From the NCBI GenBank assembly GCA_051649605.1, contig JBOFHK010000025.1, positions 71,406-135,405 of the forward strand: a stretch of 64,000 nucleotides of DNA, in the 5' to 3' direction. Positions 9,187 through 17,642 of the stretch are shown here, piece after piece. Below the pieces are notes generated by a model. It was given only the letters and a program-made list of their open reading frames with translations. It was not told the origin of the DNA and did not search any database. The translations under genes and the position numbers were made by a program. Origin of the DNA: Brevinema_A sp051649605 (GTDB taxonomy: Bacteria > Spirochaetota > Brevinematia > Brevinematales > Brevinemataceae). The first letter of the stretch is position 1. Every line of letters starts with the position of its first letter.

Positions 9187-9214
9187 ATTATAGCATTTAT
9201 AATTTATAAGTCAA
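9187..9214 (-). promoter_or_regulatory. Sigma-70-type promoter for the GH2/sugar operon
   Basis: Read on the minus strand, TTGACT (9214-9209) is followed after 16 bases by TATAAT (9192-9187). Transcription would begin about 90-100 bases before the GH2 start and pass through the palindrome at 9095-9119, so a bound repressor could block it. Confidence 0.6.
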
Positions 9215-9295
9215 CATACCCTATAAAACATTTAAAAAACACACTATATATAACAAATATAATAATTTAAATATTACAATATTATTGGAGTATAT

Positions 9296-10255
9296 ATGAA
9301 AGAGAAAAAAAATAAAAAATCTTTGTACGAACGACAAATTAACTTAGATATTTCTTATTTTGAACACTGTCGACGTTTGGAACAAATTTCCCGAGCTTTA
9401 TCTACGGAAATCCGTATGAAAATGCTCAGCCTCCTACACTCTCAATCGATGTCTCCTTCCGAACTGATGACCTATTTTCAAATACCTTTATCTTCTATTG
9501 TGTTTAATCTCCAACTATTAGAAGAAGCAGGGCTAATTGTTATCCAAAAATCTATCGGTAAGAAAAAAAGTAGGAGTGTCGCTGCCACAACAATCGATAT
9601 GATCACAATTACGGTAAGAAATACTGCTTCTTTCCTCAAACACCAAAGCCTGCAAATCGAAATGCCCATTGGTGATTATTTTGAATGTTCGGTATTTCCT
9701 TCCTGCGGAATGGCGGATGAGAGAGGTATTATTGAAGCATTGGATGATCCGAGAGTATTTTATTCTATCCAGCGAAAAAATGCCCAATTGATTTGGTTTC
9801 AGCAAGGGACTATTGAATATCGTTTTCCCAATAATTTTGCTTGTATTCAAGAAAATACTATAAAAAAACTCTCGTTTTCTATGGAGTTATGTTCTGAAAT
9901 TTCTGGATTTTCAGATATATGGCCTTCCGATATTGGAATTACTATTAATGGGAAAAAAGCAACTCTTTATCATTCACCAGGGGATTTCGGTGCTCGAAGG
10001 GGTAAGCTTACCCCAGAATTTTGGGGATATGGAGCAACACAATATGGATTATTAAAAACTTTCTCTTTTACAGAAGAGGGGGTATTTATCGATGAACATT
10101 TGATCGAAGATTCTCCTAAATTAGAAGAATTTCAGATCAATAAAGGAATGTATATCTCCTTAGCCATAGAAGCGTCTCATCCTGGAGGAATCAATTTATT
10201 TGGGAATCGTTACGGAGATCACCCACAACATATTATTATGAGCTTGGAATATTGA
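9296..10255 (+). CDS. ArsR-like transcriptional regulator with large C-terminal domain
   Basis: A 319-residue protein. Residues about 28-95 form a winged helix of the ArsR kind (RALSTEIRMKMLSLLHSQ, then PSELMTYFQIPLSSIVFNLQLLEEAGLI). The remaining 220 residues are a soluble domain I do not recognise by name; such regulators often sit beside glycosidase operons and the C-terminal domain may sense a sugar. It is transcribed divergently from the GH2 operon, with two related palindromic sites in the 210-base gap, so it most likely controls that operon and itself. Its last codons and stop form part of a terminator hairpin. Confidence 0.8.
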   Translation: MKEKKNKKSLYERQINLDISYFEHCRRLEQISRALSTEIRMKMLSLLHSQSMSPSELMTYFQIPLSSIVFNLQLLEEAGLIVIQKSIGKKKSRSVAATTIDMITITVRNTASFLKHQSLQIEMPIGDYFECSVFPSCGMADERGIIEALDDPRVFYSIQRKNAQLIWFQQGTIEYRFPNNFACIQENTIKKLSFSMELCSEISGFSDIWPSDIGITINGKKATLYHSPGDFGARRGKLTPEFWGYGATQYGLLKTFSFTEEGVFIDEHLIEDSPKLEEFQINKGMYISLAIEASHPGGINLFGNRYGDHPQHIIMSLEY

Positions 10256-10279
10256 TGTATACCAAGCTCATAATAATAT
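10230..10279. terminator. Bidirectional hairpin terminator overlapping a gene end
   Basis: An 18-bp perfect stem (10230-10247 with 10262-10279) around a 14-base loop. The left arm is coding sequence of the regulator and the stop codon (10253-10255) sits in the loop. It lies between convergent genes. Confidence 0.65.
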
Positions 10280-10323
10280 TAAGATCGACGAATATATTGA
10301 CAAATATATTTAAAGAAAGAATA

Positions 10324-11610
10324 TTATTTATTTGACTCTTCTTCTAGTGCCTGCTTATCAGCAAGCCGAAAGAACGGAAAATAGATTATTGTACTCACAA
10401 TCAAACAAACTAATTGTAAAAAACCTGCCTTAGGCCCCCCAATAATTAGGCCGCCAATTAAAATCGGTGTCGTCCATGGAATTAATATCGATCCAAAAGG
10501 TGGTAAAAATCCTGTTGCTATCGCAGTATAGATAATCAAAGATGAGGATAAAGGAGCTAGAATAAAAGGAATAAACATATAAGGATTAAAAACAATAGGA
10601 GTGCCAAATAAAACTGGTTCGTTAATATTAAATAAGCCAGGAAGAAGGGACAGTTTACCTAATTCTTTATAATGAGAAGATCTCGCTCGAAAAACCATCA
10701 AGAGTACTAAACCTAAAGTAAAACCTGATCCTGTTACTGTAATGTATTGATCCAGATATTGTGCCGTAACAATATAAGCATTTTCTCCAGCGATTAATAC
10801 TTGAGCGTCATCTATTAGTTTTTGGTTGGCGATACCATTTGCCATGAGAATAGGACTTAAAATCCCAGAAATAATTATAGCACCGTGAATCCCTGCCCAC
10901 CACAATAAAGATATAATTACTGGAATCAAAAACGCCCCCACTAAGGAAGAAGAAAGACCTTGCAAGGGGGTTTGAAGTACTTCATAAACTAATTCTAAAA
11001 ATGTTTGGTTAAAGACCACTTTAAAAAATACAAATAATATCGCCATCATCGTAATAATAATCATAAAAGGAATAAGATTACTAAAAGCGATGGCAACTCC
11101 TGGAGGGACTCCGTCAGGAAGAGTAATCTTTAAATTATTTTTGAGACATAGAGAATAGACATAACCTACAAACAATCCCATAATAATCGCTCCAATCATG
11201 CCTTTACCTCCTAAAAACTCTTTAGGAAAAACAGAAGAAATTATCGTATCATCAACATTAATAAAATGGCTATTCACAATTAAGAAACAAACAATAGCTA
11301 ACATTCCAGCAGGTACAGCATAAAATCCTTCATTTTTTACATAAGTATATGTAATACCAAAGACTGCAATAATCGCCAAGATATCGAAGGTAGAACCTAC
11401 AACTTGGTAAAATACCGTATCCCACCCCGCTCCAAAAATATTAGCCATAAATTGCTGGTACCCAGGAATAGGGATATTGGCAATCAGCAGAAAAACTGAT
11501 CCCACAAGAGTAAAAGGCATGACTGTAATAACGCCATCTTTAATAGCTGTAACCGATTTAGAAGCCGCGAAAGCATTGGTATAACCTAATATTCGATCTA
11601 AATTTTTCAT
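10324..11610 (-). CDS. Orphan PTS EIIC, cellobiose/lichenan type
   Basis: A 428-residue, strongly hydrophobic membrane protein matching the EIIC of lactose/cellobiose-family phosphotransferase systems. It has the conserved start (RILGYTNAFAASKSVTAIKDG), the NEPVLFG substrate-binding motif and the usual length. It should import a beta-glucoside or chitobiose-like sugar as it is phosphorylated. No EIIA or EIIB is adjacent, so these must come from elsewhere. On the minus strand it is preceded by a strong hairpin and a structured leader (11678-11802), suggesting control at the RNA level. Confidence 0.9.
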   Translation of the reverse strand: MKNLDRILGYTNAFAASKSVTAIKDGVITVMPFTLVGSVFLLIANIPIPGYQQFMANIFGAGWDTVFYQVVGSTFDILAIIAVFGITYTYVKNEGFYAVPAGMLAIVCFLIVNSHFINVDDTIISSVFPKEFLGGKGMIGAIIMGLFVGYVYSLCLKNNLKITLPDGVPPGVAIAFSNLIPFMIIITMMAILFVFFKVVFNQTFLELVYEVLQTPLQGLSSSLVGAFLIPVIISLLWWAGIHGAIIISGILSPILMANGIANQKLIDDAQVLIAGENAYIVTAQYLDQYITVTGSGFTLGLVLLMVFRARSSHYKELGKLSLLPGLFNINEPVLFGTPIVFNPYMFIPFILAPLSSSLIIYTAIATGFLPPFGSILIPWTTPILIGGLIIGGPKAGFLQLVCLIVSTIIYFPFFRLADKQALEEESNK

Positions 11611-11677
11611 TATTGTACTCCTATATAAAATATAATCCTTATGATAGTATAGACTTTATATAAAAAAAATCAATCCC

Positions 11678-11725
11678 AAAACAACACTCTCTAAGAAACT
11701 ACAATTACTTAGAGAGTGTTGTTTT
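11678..11725 (-). terminator. 18-bp stem hairpin with downstream U-run
   Basis: Bases 11678-11695 are the exact complement of 11708-11725, with a 12-base loop. Read on the minus strand, the stem is followed by GGGATTGA and eight T residues. It either ends the ascorbate operon transcript or serves as an attenuator in front of the EIIC gene at 11610. Confidence 0.7.
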
Positions 11726-11733
11726 ACTATAAT

Positions 11734-11802
11734 AAACGATGGTGATTTATCCTAAAAATTTTTATTAGGCAGGGTTTTATTTAAGAACCCAAACTATCGT
11801 CT
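11734..11802 (-). ncRNA. Candidate structured leader RNA (three-way junction)
   Basis: Three nested or adjacent stems can be drawn: a closing stem pairing 11734-11740 with 11796-11802, and two hairpins, 11751-11755 with 11765-11769 (CCTAA/TTAGG) and 11772-11776 with 11786-11790 (GGGTT/AACCC). The closing stem has a G-U pair if transcribed from the minus strand but an A-C mismatch on the plus strand, which favours minus-strand RNA. It directly precedes the hairpin at 11678-11725. It matches no riboswitch consensus I know. Confidence 0.35.
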
Positions 11803-11843
11803 ATTTGATATTAAAATATTGACACCTAAAATAGGGATTTTAA

Positions 11844-12572
11844 TTATACTTTCCCTAAAATAATATTAATATTTTGGTTTTGTAATTCTTGGTGGTGGTG
11901 TTCTGAAATATCTTCTGTCGTAATAACACTATGAATCAGATCAATAGGCATCAGTACAAAAGGTTTACTTATCCCAAATTTAGATTTATCGGCAAGTAAA
12001 ACCACCTGCTGGGCTTGTTGGGCAAAAACCTCTTCTGAATATTTATTGGAAGGAACGCCGTGATAGACACCCCTTGCAGGGTCAACACCCGAACCACTAA
12101 TAAACATTTTAGAAATATTTACATTAGGAAGTTGATCCGTATCAAGTAAAGAAAAGCAATTATTCGTTCGCTGATAAAAACCTCCAATCACCACTACAAC
12201 AATATGGGCAAATTCTTTTAATCCTTCAATCACATAAAAAGAGTTCGTGAAGACTACTAAATTTTGAAAATGTTTTAAATAACCACACATAGTCGCAACC
12301 GTTTTCCCAGGGCCTAAAAAAATCGAATCTCCTTCATTGATTAGTTTAACCGCCTCTTGGGCAATAATATGAAAATCCGAATACTGTTCTTCACAGGGAT
12401 TTTCGTATCGTTTGATTCCTCCGTAGATATAGCTTGCTTTATTTTCGTTGACAAGCTCATCTGTGATTTTACGGATCGTTGGTAAAGATAAATTACAAAT
12501 CTTAGATAATTCTTTATGAGAAATTCTCTTATTCTCTAAAATAATATGGTATATTTTTTCTTTTTTGGACAT
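11844..12572 (-). CDS. DeoR-family transcriptional regulator (UlaR-like)
   Basis: A 242-residue protein with an N-terminal DeoR helix-turn-helix (about 15-50: ISHKELSKICNLSLPTIRKITDEL) followed by a DeoR sensor domain of ribose-isomerase-like fold. The sensor shows the GPGKTVATM loop (near residue 90) and a late SKFG motif. DeoR regulators of this length sense phosphorylated sugars. It is the last gene of the ascorbate operon, 26 bases after ulaE, so by position it is the UlaR-like regulator. Its targets may be the two repeated elements in the gap between ulaC and ulaF. Confidence 0.85.
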   Translation of the reverse strand: MSKKEKIYHIILENKRISHKELSKICNLSLPTIRKITDELVNENKASYIYGGIKRYENPCEEQYSDFHIIAQEAVKLINEGDSIFLGPGKTVATMCGYLKHFQNLVVFTNSFYVIEGLKEFAHIVVVVIGGFYQRTNNCFSLLDTDQLPNVNISKMFISGSGVDPARGVYHGVPSNKYSEEVFAQQAQQVVLLADKSKFGISKPFVLMPIDLIHSVITTEDISEHHHQELQNQNINIILGKV

Positions 12573-12598
12573 AGGTACTTTCTATATATTTTATATTT

Positions 12599-13453
12599 TT
12601 ATTTTAAATGATAGTAAACATTTTTCATTTTTTGTATAATAAAATCTTTTGATTTTATTATATTTTCTTTATAATTATCATCCAAAGCCCACAATTCTAA
12701 CACAAAAGATCCTTGATAATTTAAGCTCTTTAATACCCTAAAAATTCGTTCAAAATCAACGCTCCCCTCACCAAGTATAAGGTCTCTAAACTGTCCTGGA
12801 AAATCAGGAGTAACAGGTAAGGTGTCTTTTAGATGAATTGCAGAAATTTGAGAAATATATTCGGTTAATTCTTGGGAGACATTATCACCCCATGCGGTCA
12901 TATTTCCAATATCAGGATAAACAGTAAGCCAAGGAGAATAAATCTCTTTAGTAATCTCTGCATAACGGTGAATAGAATTGATAAAAGGAGAATCCATAAT
13001 TTCTATCGAAAGCATAATTTGACGGGCAGCAGCTTTTTCCACAGCAATCATCAGCTCATCTTTAAATTGAGATCTCGATTGAGGAGTACTTTCTTCATAA
13101 TAAACATCATAGCCTGCAAGTTGAATATTTCTAATCCCAAAATGAAGAGCAAAGTCTAAGGCTCGATCAAAAATCCAACGTGCTTTTTTGACATTATCTT
13201 TGTTAGCAGAGCCAAAAGGATAACGTCGGTGTCCACTAAGGCACATAGAAAGAATTGGTAAGTTGAGATCCTGTGATAATACCATAAGTTCACGTTTTTG
13301 CTGTAACGTCCATTCCAATCGAGCGAGCTTTTCATCACTTTCATCAATAGAAATTTCCATAAAATCAAAGCCTAGTTCTTTAGCAATCCTTAAGCGTTCT
13401 TCCCATGATACCTCTTTAGGGATCGCTTTTTCATAAAGACCTATCCAAGTCAT
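12599..13453 (-). CDS. ulaE: L-ribulose-5-phosphate 3-epimerase (L-xylulose 5-phosphate 3-epimerase)
   Basis: A 284-residue TIM-barrel epimerase, the same length as E. coli UlaE. It converts L-xylulose 5-phosphate to L-ribulose 5-phosphate in ascorbate catabolism. Family landmarks include the start WIGLYEKAIP, LGFDFMEISIDE, the metal ligand Glu in LSIEIMDSPF, and HLKDTLP near the C-terminus. It lies 3 bases after ulaD and 26 before the DeoR gene in one operon. The neighbours exclude the general xylose-isomerase-like alternatives. Confidence 0.94.
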   Translation of the reverse strand: MTWIGLYEKAIPKEVSWEERLRIAKELGFDFMEISIDESDEKLARLEWTLQQKRELMVLSQDLNLPILSMCLSGHRRYPFGSANKDNVKKARWIFDRALDFALHFGIRNIQLAGYDVYYEESTPQSRSQFKDELMIAVEKAAARQIMLSIEIMDSPFINSIHRYAEITKEIYSPWLTVYPDIGNMTAWGDNVSQELTEYISQISAIHLKDTLPVTPDFPGQFRDLILGEGSVDFERIFRVLKSLNYQGSFVLELWALDDNYKENIIKSKDFIIQKMKNVYYHLK

Positions 13454-13456
13454 AAG

Positions 13457-14104
13457 CTACCACCATTTATTCATTTCTTCTTTGAAGGCTCGCGCTTCTC
13501 CAATGGGATCCAAAGCATCTCTTAGCGTTCTCCCAACAATAAACGCTTTAATTGGTATCCCTTGGAATAGGTGGAGATCCAAAATTTCTAATCCCCCTGT
13601 TACAGAAACTTCAAATCCCATTTCCGAAAGTCTTGCGATTTTATCAATATCTTCTTTACCCCAATTTCGACCAGCTGCTTGAGCATCTCTTCCACGATGA
13701 TAGATTGCCTGCTTTATTCCTATGTTACGCCACTGGGCAGCCTCTTCAAAAGTCCAGTTACCAAATAATTCTGCTTGAATATCCCCCTTAGGGTATTTCC
13801 GAGCTTCTTTGAGAGCTGTTTCAAATGTTGCTGTCGGTGCAGCACAGATTACCGTCATCCAGTTTGCACCATTTTCTCCAATCATCGTTTTAGCAAGTAA
13901 AGCTCCCGCATCAGCAACTTTAATATCAGAAACAATAATATGATCTGGATATAATGCCCTTAAGGCTCGTAATGCCTGCGTCCCTGCTGTTGTCATTAGT
14001 ACTGTTCCTGCCTCAATAACGTCAATTTCGGTAGCAAGAATACGGGTGCTTTCTAAAGCTTCTTCTAAAGAAGTGTTGTCTAAGGCTAGTTGTAGTAATG
14101 GCAT
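13457..14104 (-). CDS. ulaD: 3-keto-L-gulonate-6-phosphate decarboxylase
   Basis: A 215-residue member of the orotidine-5'-phosphate decarboxylase superfamily, matching E. coli UlaD in length. It decarboxylates 3-keto-L-gulonate 6-phosphate to L-xylulose 5-phosphate using magnesium. The active-site signature DIKVADAG (Asp and Lys) is present around residues 60-67, and VTGGL near residue 170 is the phosphate-binding strand. A related hexulose-6-phosphate synthase would be the alternative, but the adjacent ulaA, ulaB, ulaE and ulaG genes settle it. Confidence 0.94.
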   Translation of the reverse strand: MPLLQLALDNTSLEEALESTRILATEIDVIEAGTVLMTTAGTQALRALRALYPDHIIVSDIKVADAGALLAKTMIGENGANWMTVICAAPTATFETALKEARKYPKGDIQAELFGNWTFEEAAQWRNIGIKQAIYHRGRDAQAAGRNWGKEDIDKIARLSEMGFEVSVTGGLEILDLHLFQGIPIKAFIVGRTLRDALDPIGEARAFKEEMNKWW

Positions 14105-14113
14105 ATTTTTCTC

Positions 14114-14392
14114 CTAAATCAAGCCCTGAGATTTTATGGCATCTTCAATCTCTACTTCAGAAAGAAGATTTTTTAACCCTATCACTTTGGTGGTATCCTT
14201 AACCTTAAAATTATCCACTAATACCAGTGAGCAAAAAATAACATCATAATTATTTGCTACCGATTTTGCTTCTCCAACACTCATATGATCAATAGAGGCT
14301 ACTAATCCTAGTTTGGTAAACACTTTATTAATTTTCATTTTAATCATTTGGCTAGAACCCATCCCACTCACACAAGATACTAGTACTTTCAT
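14114..14392 (-). CDS. ulaB: PTS ascorbate-specific EIIB
   Basis: A small cytoplasmic phosphocarrier of 92 residues. The phosphorylated cysteine is Cys7 in VSCVSGMGSS. It passes phosphate from UlaC to ascorbate as this crosses UlaA. I prefer ATG at 14392 over the in-frame TTG at 14404 because GGAG lies 6 bases before the ATG and overlaps the TTG. It sits just downstream of the EIIC gene, as in other ula operons. Confidence 0.93.
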   Translation of the reverse strand: MKVLVSCVSGMGSSQMIKMKINKVFTKLGLVASIDHMSVGEAKSVANNYDVIFCSLVLVDNFKVKDTTKVIGLKNLLSEVEIEDAIKSQGLI

Positions 14393-14404
14393 TGATCTCT
14401 CCAA

Positions 14405-15826
14405 TTATATATTCTCATTTCTCCAATAGTTTGCTTTATTACGTTGATATTGAAGCTGTGGAATAATCAACATAAGAATAATAGTAACAATAGCTCCGAT
14501 CACAGGGCTAATTCTTAGAGCTACCCCAACTGCTGGCCAGAACGTTGAAAAATCAATATTTCCATGCCAACCTCCAAATTGATACAGCTGGAAATACCAA
14601 GCGGCAAACGCTCCACCAAAGACTTGAAGCACCCCACAAATAAACGGTAAGATTGTTGCAGCTTTAACTCCTCCTCTTTTGTTAGCATATACAGCGATTG
14701 TTGCATTATCAAAAAATAAGGGGACAAAACCAGGAATAATCATAATCGGTGATTGAAATACCAAAAGTCCAACAATAGCAATAAATTGTCCCATTGCCCC
14801 TAAAATAAATCCCCATAAGACTGCATTAGGATGAGAAAAACCATAAGTTGCCGCACAATCCACCCCAGGCATTACACCAGGAAGAAGTTTTTCGGAGATT
14901 CCTTGGAAAGATTCTGTCATTTCGGAAACGAACATTCTGACTCCTTGTCGGAGAATTGTTAAATAAACTGCAAACAATAAGGATTTTGATAATATATAGG
15001 TAGGAAAAGCAATAGTTGAAGCAAATCCTGGATCTAAAGATCTCATATATTCTTCACCCAAAATACCCATAATTATTCCAAAGAAAATTAACATTAAAAC
15101 CCCTGTAGCCACCACAGTATCATTAAACATACTAAGCCAACCAGGTAGGGTAATATGTTCTAGTCCTTCATCAGGGCTTCCAAGTTTAGGGGCAATTTTA
15201 TCCGTTGCCCAAACAGCAAATTGCTGTTGGTGTCCCAAGGCAAAACCTGCGTTATCAGTAAGATGTTCGGTTGCTTCTACCGTTAAATTAGAAGATACCG
15301 CCCAATATGTACCTACTAATAATCCAACTAAAACAGCTCCCGTAGTATTTCTTAAGAAAGGAGCAGCAAAAAATACAATCCACGTTACCGTTGTTGCCTG
15401 TTGAACCATAATATGTCCCGTAACAAATAATACTCTCAGTTTTGTTAATTTACGGAAGGCAACCAAAAGAATATTCCAAAAAAAGCCTACTAAAAGTGCT
15501 GCAAGGGTAAAAGAAGTAACAACCCCTATACTTTCTAAAGCAGCATTTACAGCATTCAAACCAAAATAAGGATCAATCACCGCTGCATTCAAATTGAAGC
15601 GTCCATTTAATCCCGCTAAAATAGGGCGAAAGGTAGAAACCAAGCCTCCAGCACCTACATTCAAAATCATATAACCTACGGTTGCCTTAATGAATCCACC
15701 GAAGGATTCATACCAAGGTTTACCTAGAAGTATATAGCCAACTAACACAATAAGGCCAATAAAAAACTCAGGTTTTGTAAGAATGTTATTTGTAAAAAAA
15801 TTAAAAATTTGCAATAGTACTTCCAT
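14405..15826 (-). CDS. ulaA: PTS ascorbate-specific EIIC permease
   Basis: A 473-residue polytopic membrane protein of the UlaA/SgaT family, close to the 465 residues of E. coli UlaA. Recognisable segments are FIGLIVLVGYILLGKPWYES, the central HQQQFAVW and GVDCAATYGFSHPNAVLWGF. It imports L-ascorbate and releases it as ascorbate 6-phosphate. A strong GGAGGT lies 8 bases before the ATG. Its last base abuts the ulaB leader. Confidence 0.95.
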   Translation of the reverse strand: MEVLLQIFNFFTNNILTKPEFFIGLIVLVGYILLGKPWYESFGGFIKATVGYMILNVGAGGLVSTFRPILAGLNGRFNLNAAVIDPYFGLNAVNAALESIGVVTSFTLAALLVGFFWNILLVAFRKLTKLRVLFVTGHIMVQQATTVTWIVFFAAPFLRNTTGAVLVGLLVGTYWAVSSNLTVEATEHLTDNAGFALGHQQQFAVWATDKIAPKLGSPDEGLEHITLPGWLSMFNDTVVATGVLMLIFFGIIMGILGEEYMRSLDPGFASTIAFPTYILSKSLLFAVYLTILRQGVRMFVSEMTESFQGISEKLLPGVMPGVDCAATYGFSHPNAVLWGFILGAMGQFIAIVGLLVFQSPIMIIPGFVPLFFDNATIAVYANKRGGVKAATILPFICGVLQVFGGAFAAWYFQLYQFGGWHGNIDFSTFWPAVGVALRISPVIGAIVTIILMLIIPQLQYQRNKANYWRNENI

Positions 15827-15847
15827 AATTCAGCACCTCCTATATAA

Positions 15848-16912
15848 TTATAAAAATGATTTGAAGGGAACATCAGCATCTACAGAAAAGACATCGCTAA
15901 ATCCTCGATAGTGCTGAAAAAACAATCTTCCTTTATCAGTCGGATAAGTAAACTTACCACCAACCTGCCAAATAAAAGGATGAAATTGATATTGAAGACG
16001 ATCTTTTTTCATTTTCCATAACATAACAATTTCATTAGTGTCTGCTTGGAAATTAGACCAAATATCATAATGAATAGGAATCACAACACTTGTATTAAGA
16101 CTTTCTGCCATCCGAATAATATCTGAAGCTGTCATTTTATCTGTGATACCTCGTGGATTTTCCCCAAAAGCTCCTAAAGCAACATCAATTTTATGTTCGT
16201 TCCCATGTTTTGCAAAAAAATTAGAATAATGAGAATCTCCTGCATGATAAACATTGCCGCCACTCGTTTTGATGAGATAATTGACAGCCATCTCATCCAT
16301 TTCCAAAACTGCTTGTCCAGATAATAATGTATCTTCATCAGCAGTAACTAAACAAGTCCGATCAAACGCTTCCAAAGCATAAATTTCTATATCGTGAACT
16401 TTAATAAAATCTCCTGGTTTTAATACCACACAACGTTCTTCAGGAACACCCCACTGGATCCATAAATCAACGCAGGCTTTTGGTCCAATAAATTTCACCG
16501 CTTCATCGCAATTTTGCATCACCGCTGCAGCAAGATTGGGATCAATATGGTCAGAGTGAATATGGGTGGCAACAACGGCATTTAATTCTTTAATAGCAAA
16601 AGGGTCTAAAACAAAAGGCTGCGTACGTAAATTGGGTTGAACTTCCTGACAGCCTGACATCCGTTGCATTTGATGTCCTTGTTTCATTTTTCCGCTTCCA
16701 TGCGATTTTTTACCCGTCCCACACCAAAAATCAATACAAATATTTGTTGATTGTTCTGATTTAATCCAAAGACCTGTACAACCTAACCACCACAAAGCGA
16801 TCGTATTAGGCAGTACCTGTTCATGCTCTATTTCTTCATTAAGCCATGTTCCCCATTCTGGAAATGTACTCAAAATCCAAGATTCCCTAGTGATTTCATG
16901 AATTTTCGCCAT
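15848..16912 (-). CDS. ulaG: L-ascorbate-6-phosphate lactonase
   Basis: A 354-residue metallo-beta-lactamase-fold enzyme, equal in length to E. coli UlaG. It opens the lactone ring of ascorbate 6-phosphate to give 3-keto-L-gulonate 6-phosphate. The metal site THIHSDHIDP (His117, His119, Asp121, His122) is intact, and a later HAGDSHYS and PIHYD supply further ligands. The N-terminal stretch with SWILSTFPEWGTWLNEEI is typical of UlaG rather than of general UPF0173 hydrolases. It lies between ulaC and ulaA in the operon. Confidence 0.95.
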   Translation of the reverse strand: MAKIHEITRESWILSTFPEWGTWLNEEIEHEQVLPNTIALWWLGCTGLWIKSEQSTNICIDFWCGTGKKSHGSGKMKQGHQMQRMSGCQEVQPNLRTQPFVLDPFAIKELNAVVATHIHSDHIDPNLAAAVMQNCDEAVKFIGPKACVDLWIQWGVPEERCVVLKPGDFIKVHDIEIYALEAFDRTCLVTADEDTLLSGQAVLEMDEMAVNYLIKTSGGNVYHAGDSHYSNFFAKHGNEHKIDVALGAFGENPRGITDKMTASDIIRMAESLNTSVVIPIHYDIWSNFQADTNEIVMLWKMKKDRLQYQFHPFIWQVGGKFTYPTDKGRLFFQHYRGFSDVFSVDADVPFKSFL

Positions 16913-16927
16913 CGTGTACTCCCCACC

Positions 16928-17359
16928 CTATATAATAATTTCTAATAATTCTTCTGCCGTAGAAACATTTTGTAGTTTCTCAACGGTATCATCGTCTCCC
17001 AAAATCTCAGCAAGTTGCATCATAGATTCCAGATGAGAATCATTGTCCGTCGCAACAAGAGTAAATAATAAGGTTACAGGTACTTCCATCGCTGGAAATA
17101 ATATTCCTTTTTCTAGTTTTAAAAAGCTCATCCCTGTATTAAGAGCTCCATATTCTGGACGTGTGTGGGGCATCGCTACCCCATCCACTAAGATGATATA
17201 AGTTCCAAACTCTTTAATTTGGGTAATCATATGGCTAATATATTCTGGTTTCATATACCCTTGCTCTAATAAAGAATAAGCACCACACTCTATTGCTTCT
17301 TCCCAAGAACCACATTCTTTTTTAAATTGAATCCTATGCCCTAGCAGTTGTTTTAACAC
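16928..17359 (-). CDS. ulaC: PTS ascorbate-specific EIIA
   Basis: A 143-residue EIIA of the mannitol/fructose fold. The phosphorylated His65 is in VAMPHTRPE. It takes phosphate from HPr and gives it to UlaB. The in-frame TTG at 17371 overlaps the GGAGGT ribosome site, so the GTG at 17359, 5 bases downstream of that site, is the better start. It is the first gene of the ascorbate operon and lies divergent to ulaF across a 283-base gap. Confidence 0.92.
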   Translation of the reverse strand: MLKQLLGHRIQFKKECGSWEEAIECGAYSLLEQGYMKPEYISHMITQIKEFGTYIILVDGVAMPHTRPEYGALNTGMSFLKLEKGILFPAMEVPVTLLFTLVATDNDSHLESMMQLAEILGDDDTVEKLQNVSTAEELLEIII

Positions 17360-17479
17360 CGTTACCTCCAATGTTTTTTACCTACCATCCCTCATAGAGA
17401 AATCTTAGAGAAATAAATAATAAAATATCCTATACTTAAATAGTACATCTAAAATACTCTCTATTTTATTATATCCTAT

Positions 17480-17607
17480 TTTTCAAATTTTGCAATATAT
17501 TTTTCATATTTTTAAAAAATAGATCCATAACACGAAAATAACAATATAGAAAACCTTATTTATAAAAGTAAGATTATATTATTTGAAAAATATTGCAATA
17601 TGAAGAA
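17480..17607. promoter_or_regulatory. Pair of related elements in the ulaC-ulaF divergent gap, candidate operators
   Basis: The motif TGAAAAATAT(AT)TGCAA, followed by AT-rich bases and GAA, occurs twice in opposite orientation. Reading plus, it is at 17584-17607, with a perfect ATATTGCAATAT palindrome at 17590-17601. Reading minus, it is at 17507-17480. Each copy points toward one of the divergent genes. Position suggests binding by the DeoR regulator of the operon. Confidence 0.45.
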
Positions 17608-17642
17608 TTTTATTTTAAGATAAATAGGGATAAGGAGAAATT

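Noticed and set aside
11734..11802. Plus-strand GATGG sequence as a fluoride riboswitch
   Set aside because: Only the GATGG start is shared; the required pseudoknot and GTTC/CC elements are missing and the closing stem fits the minus strand better.
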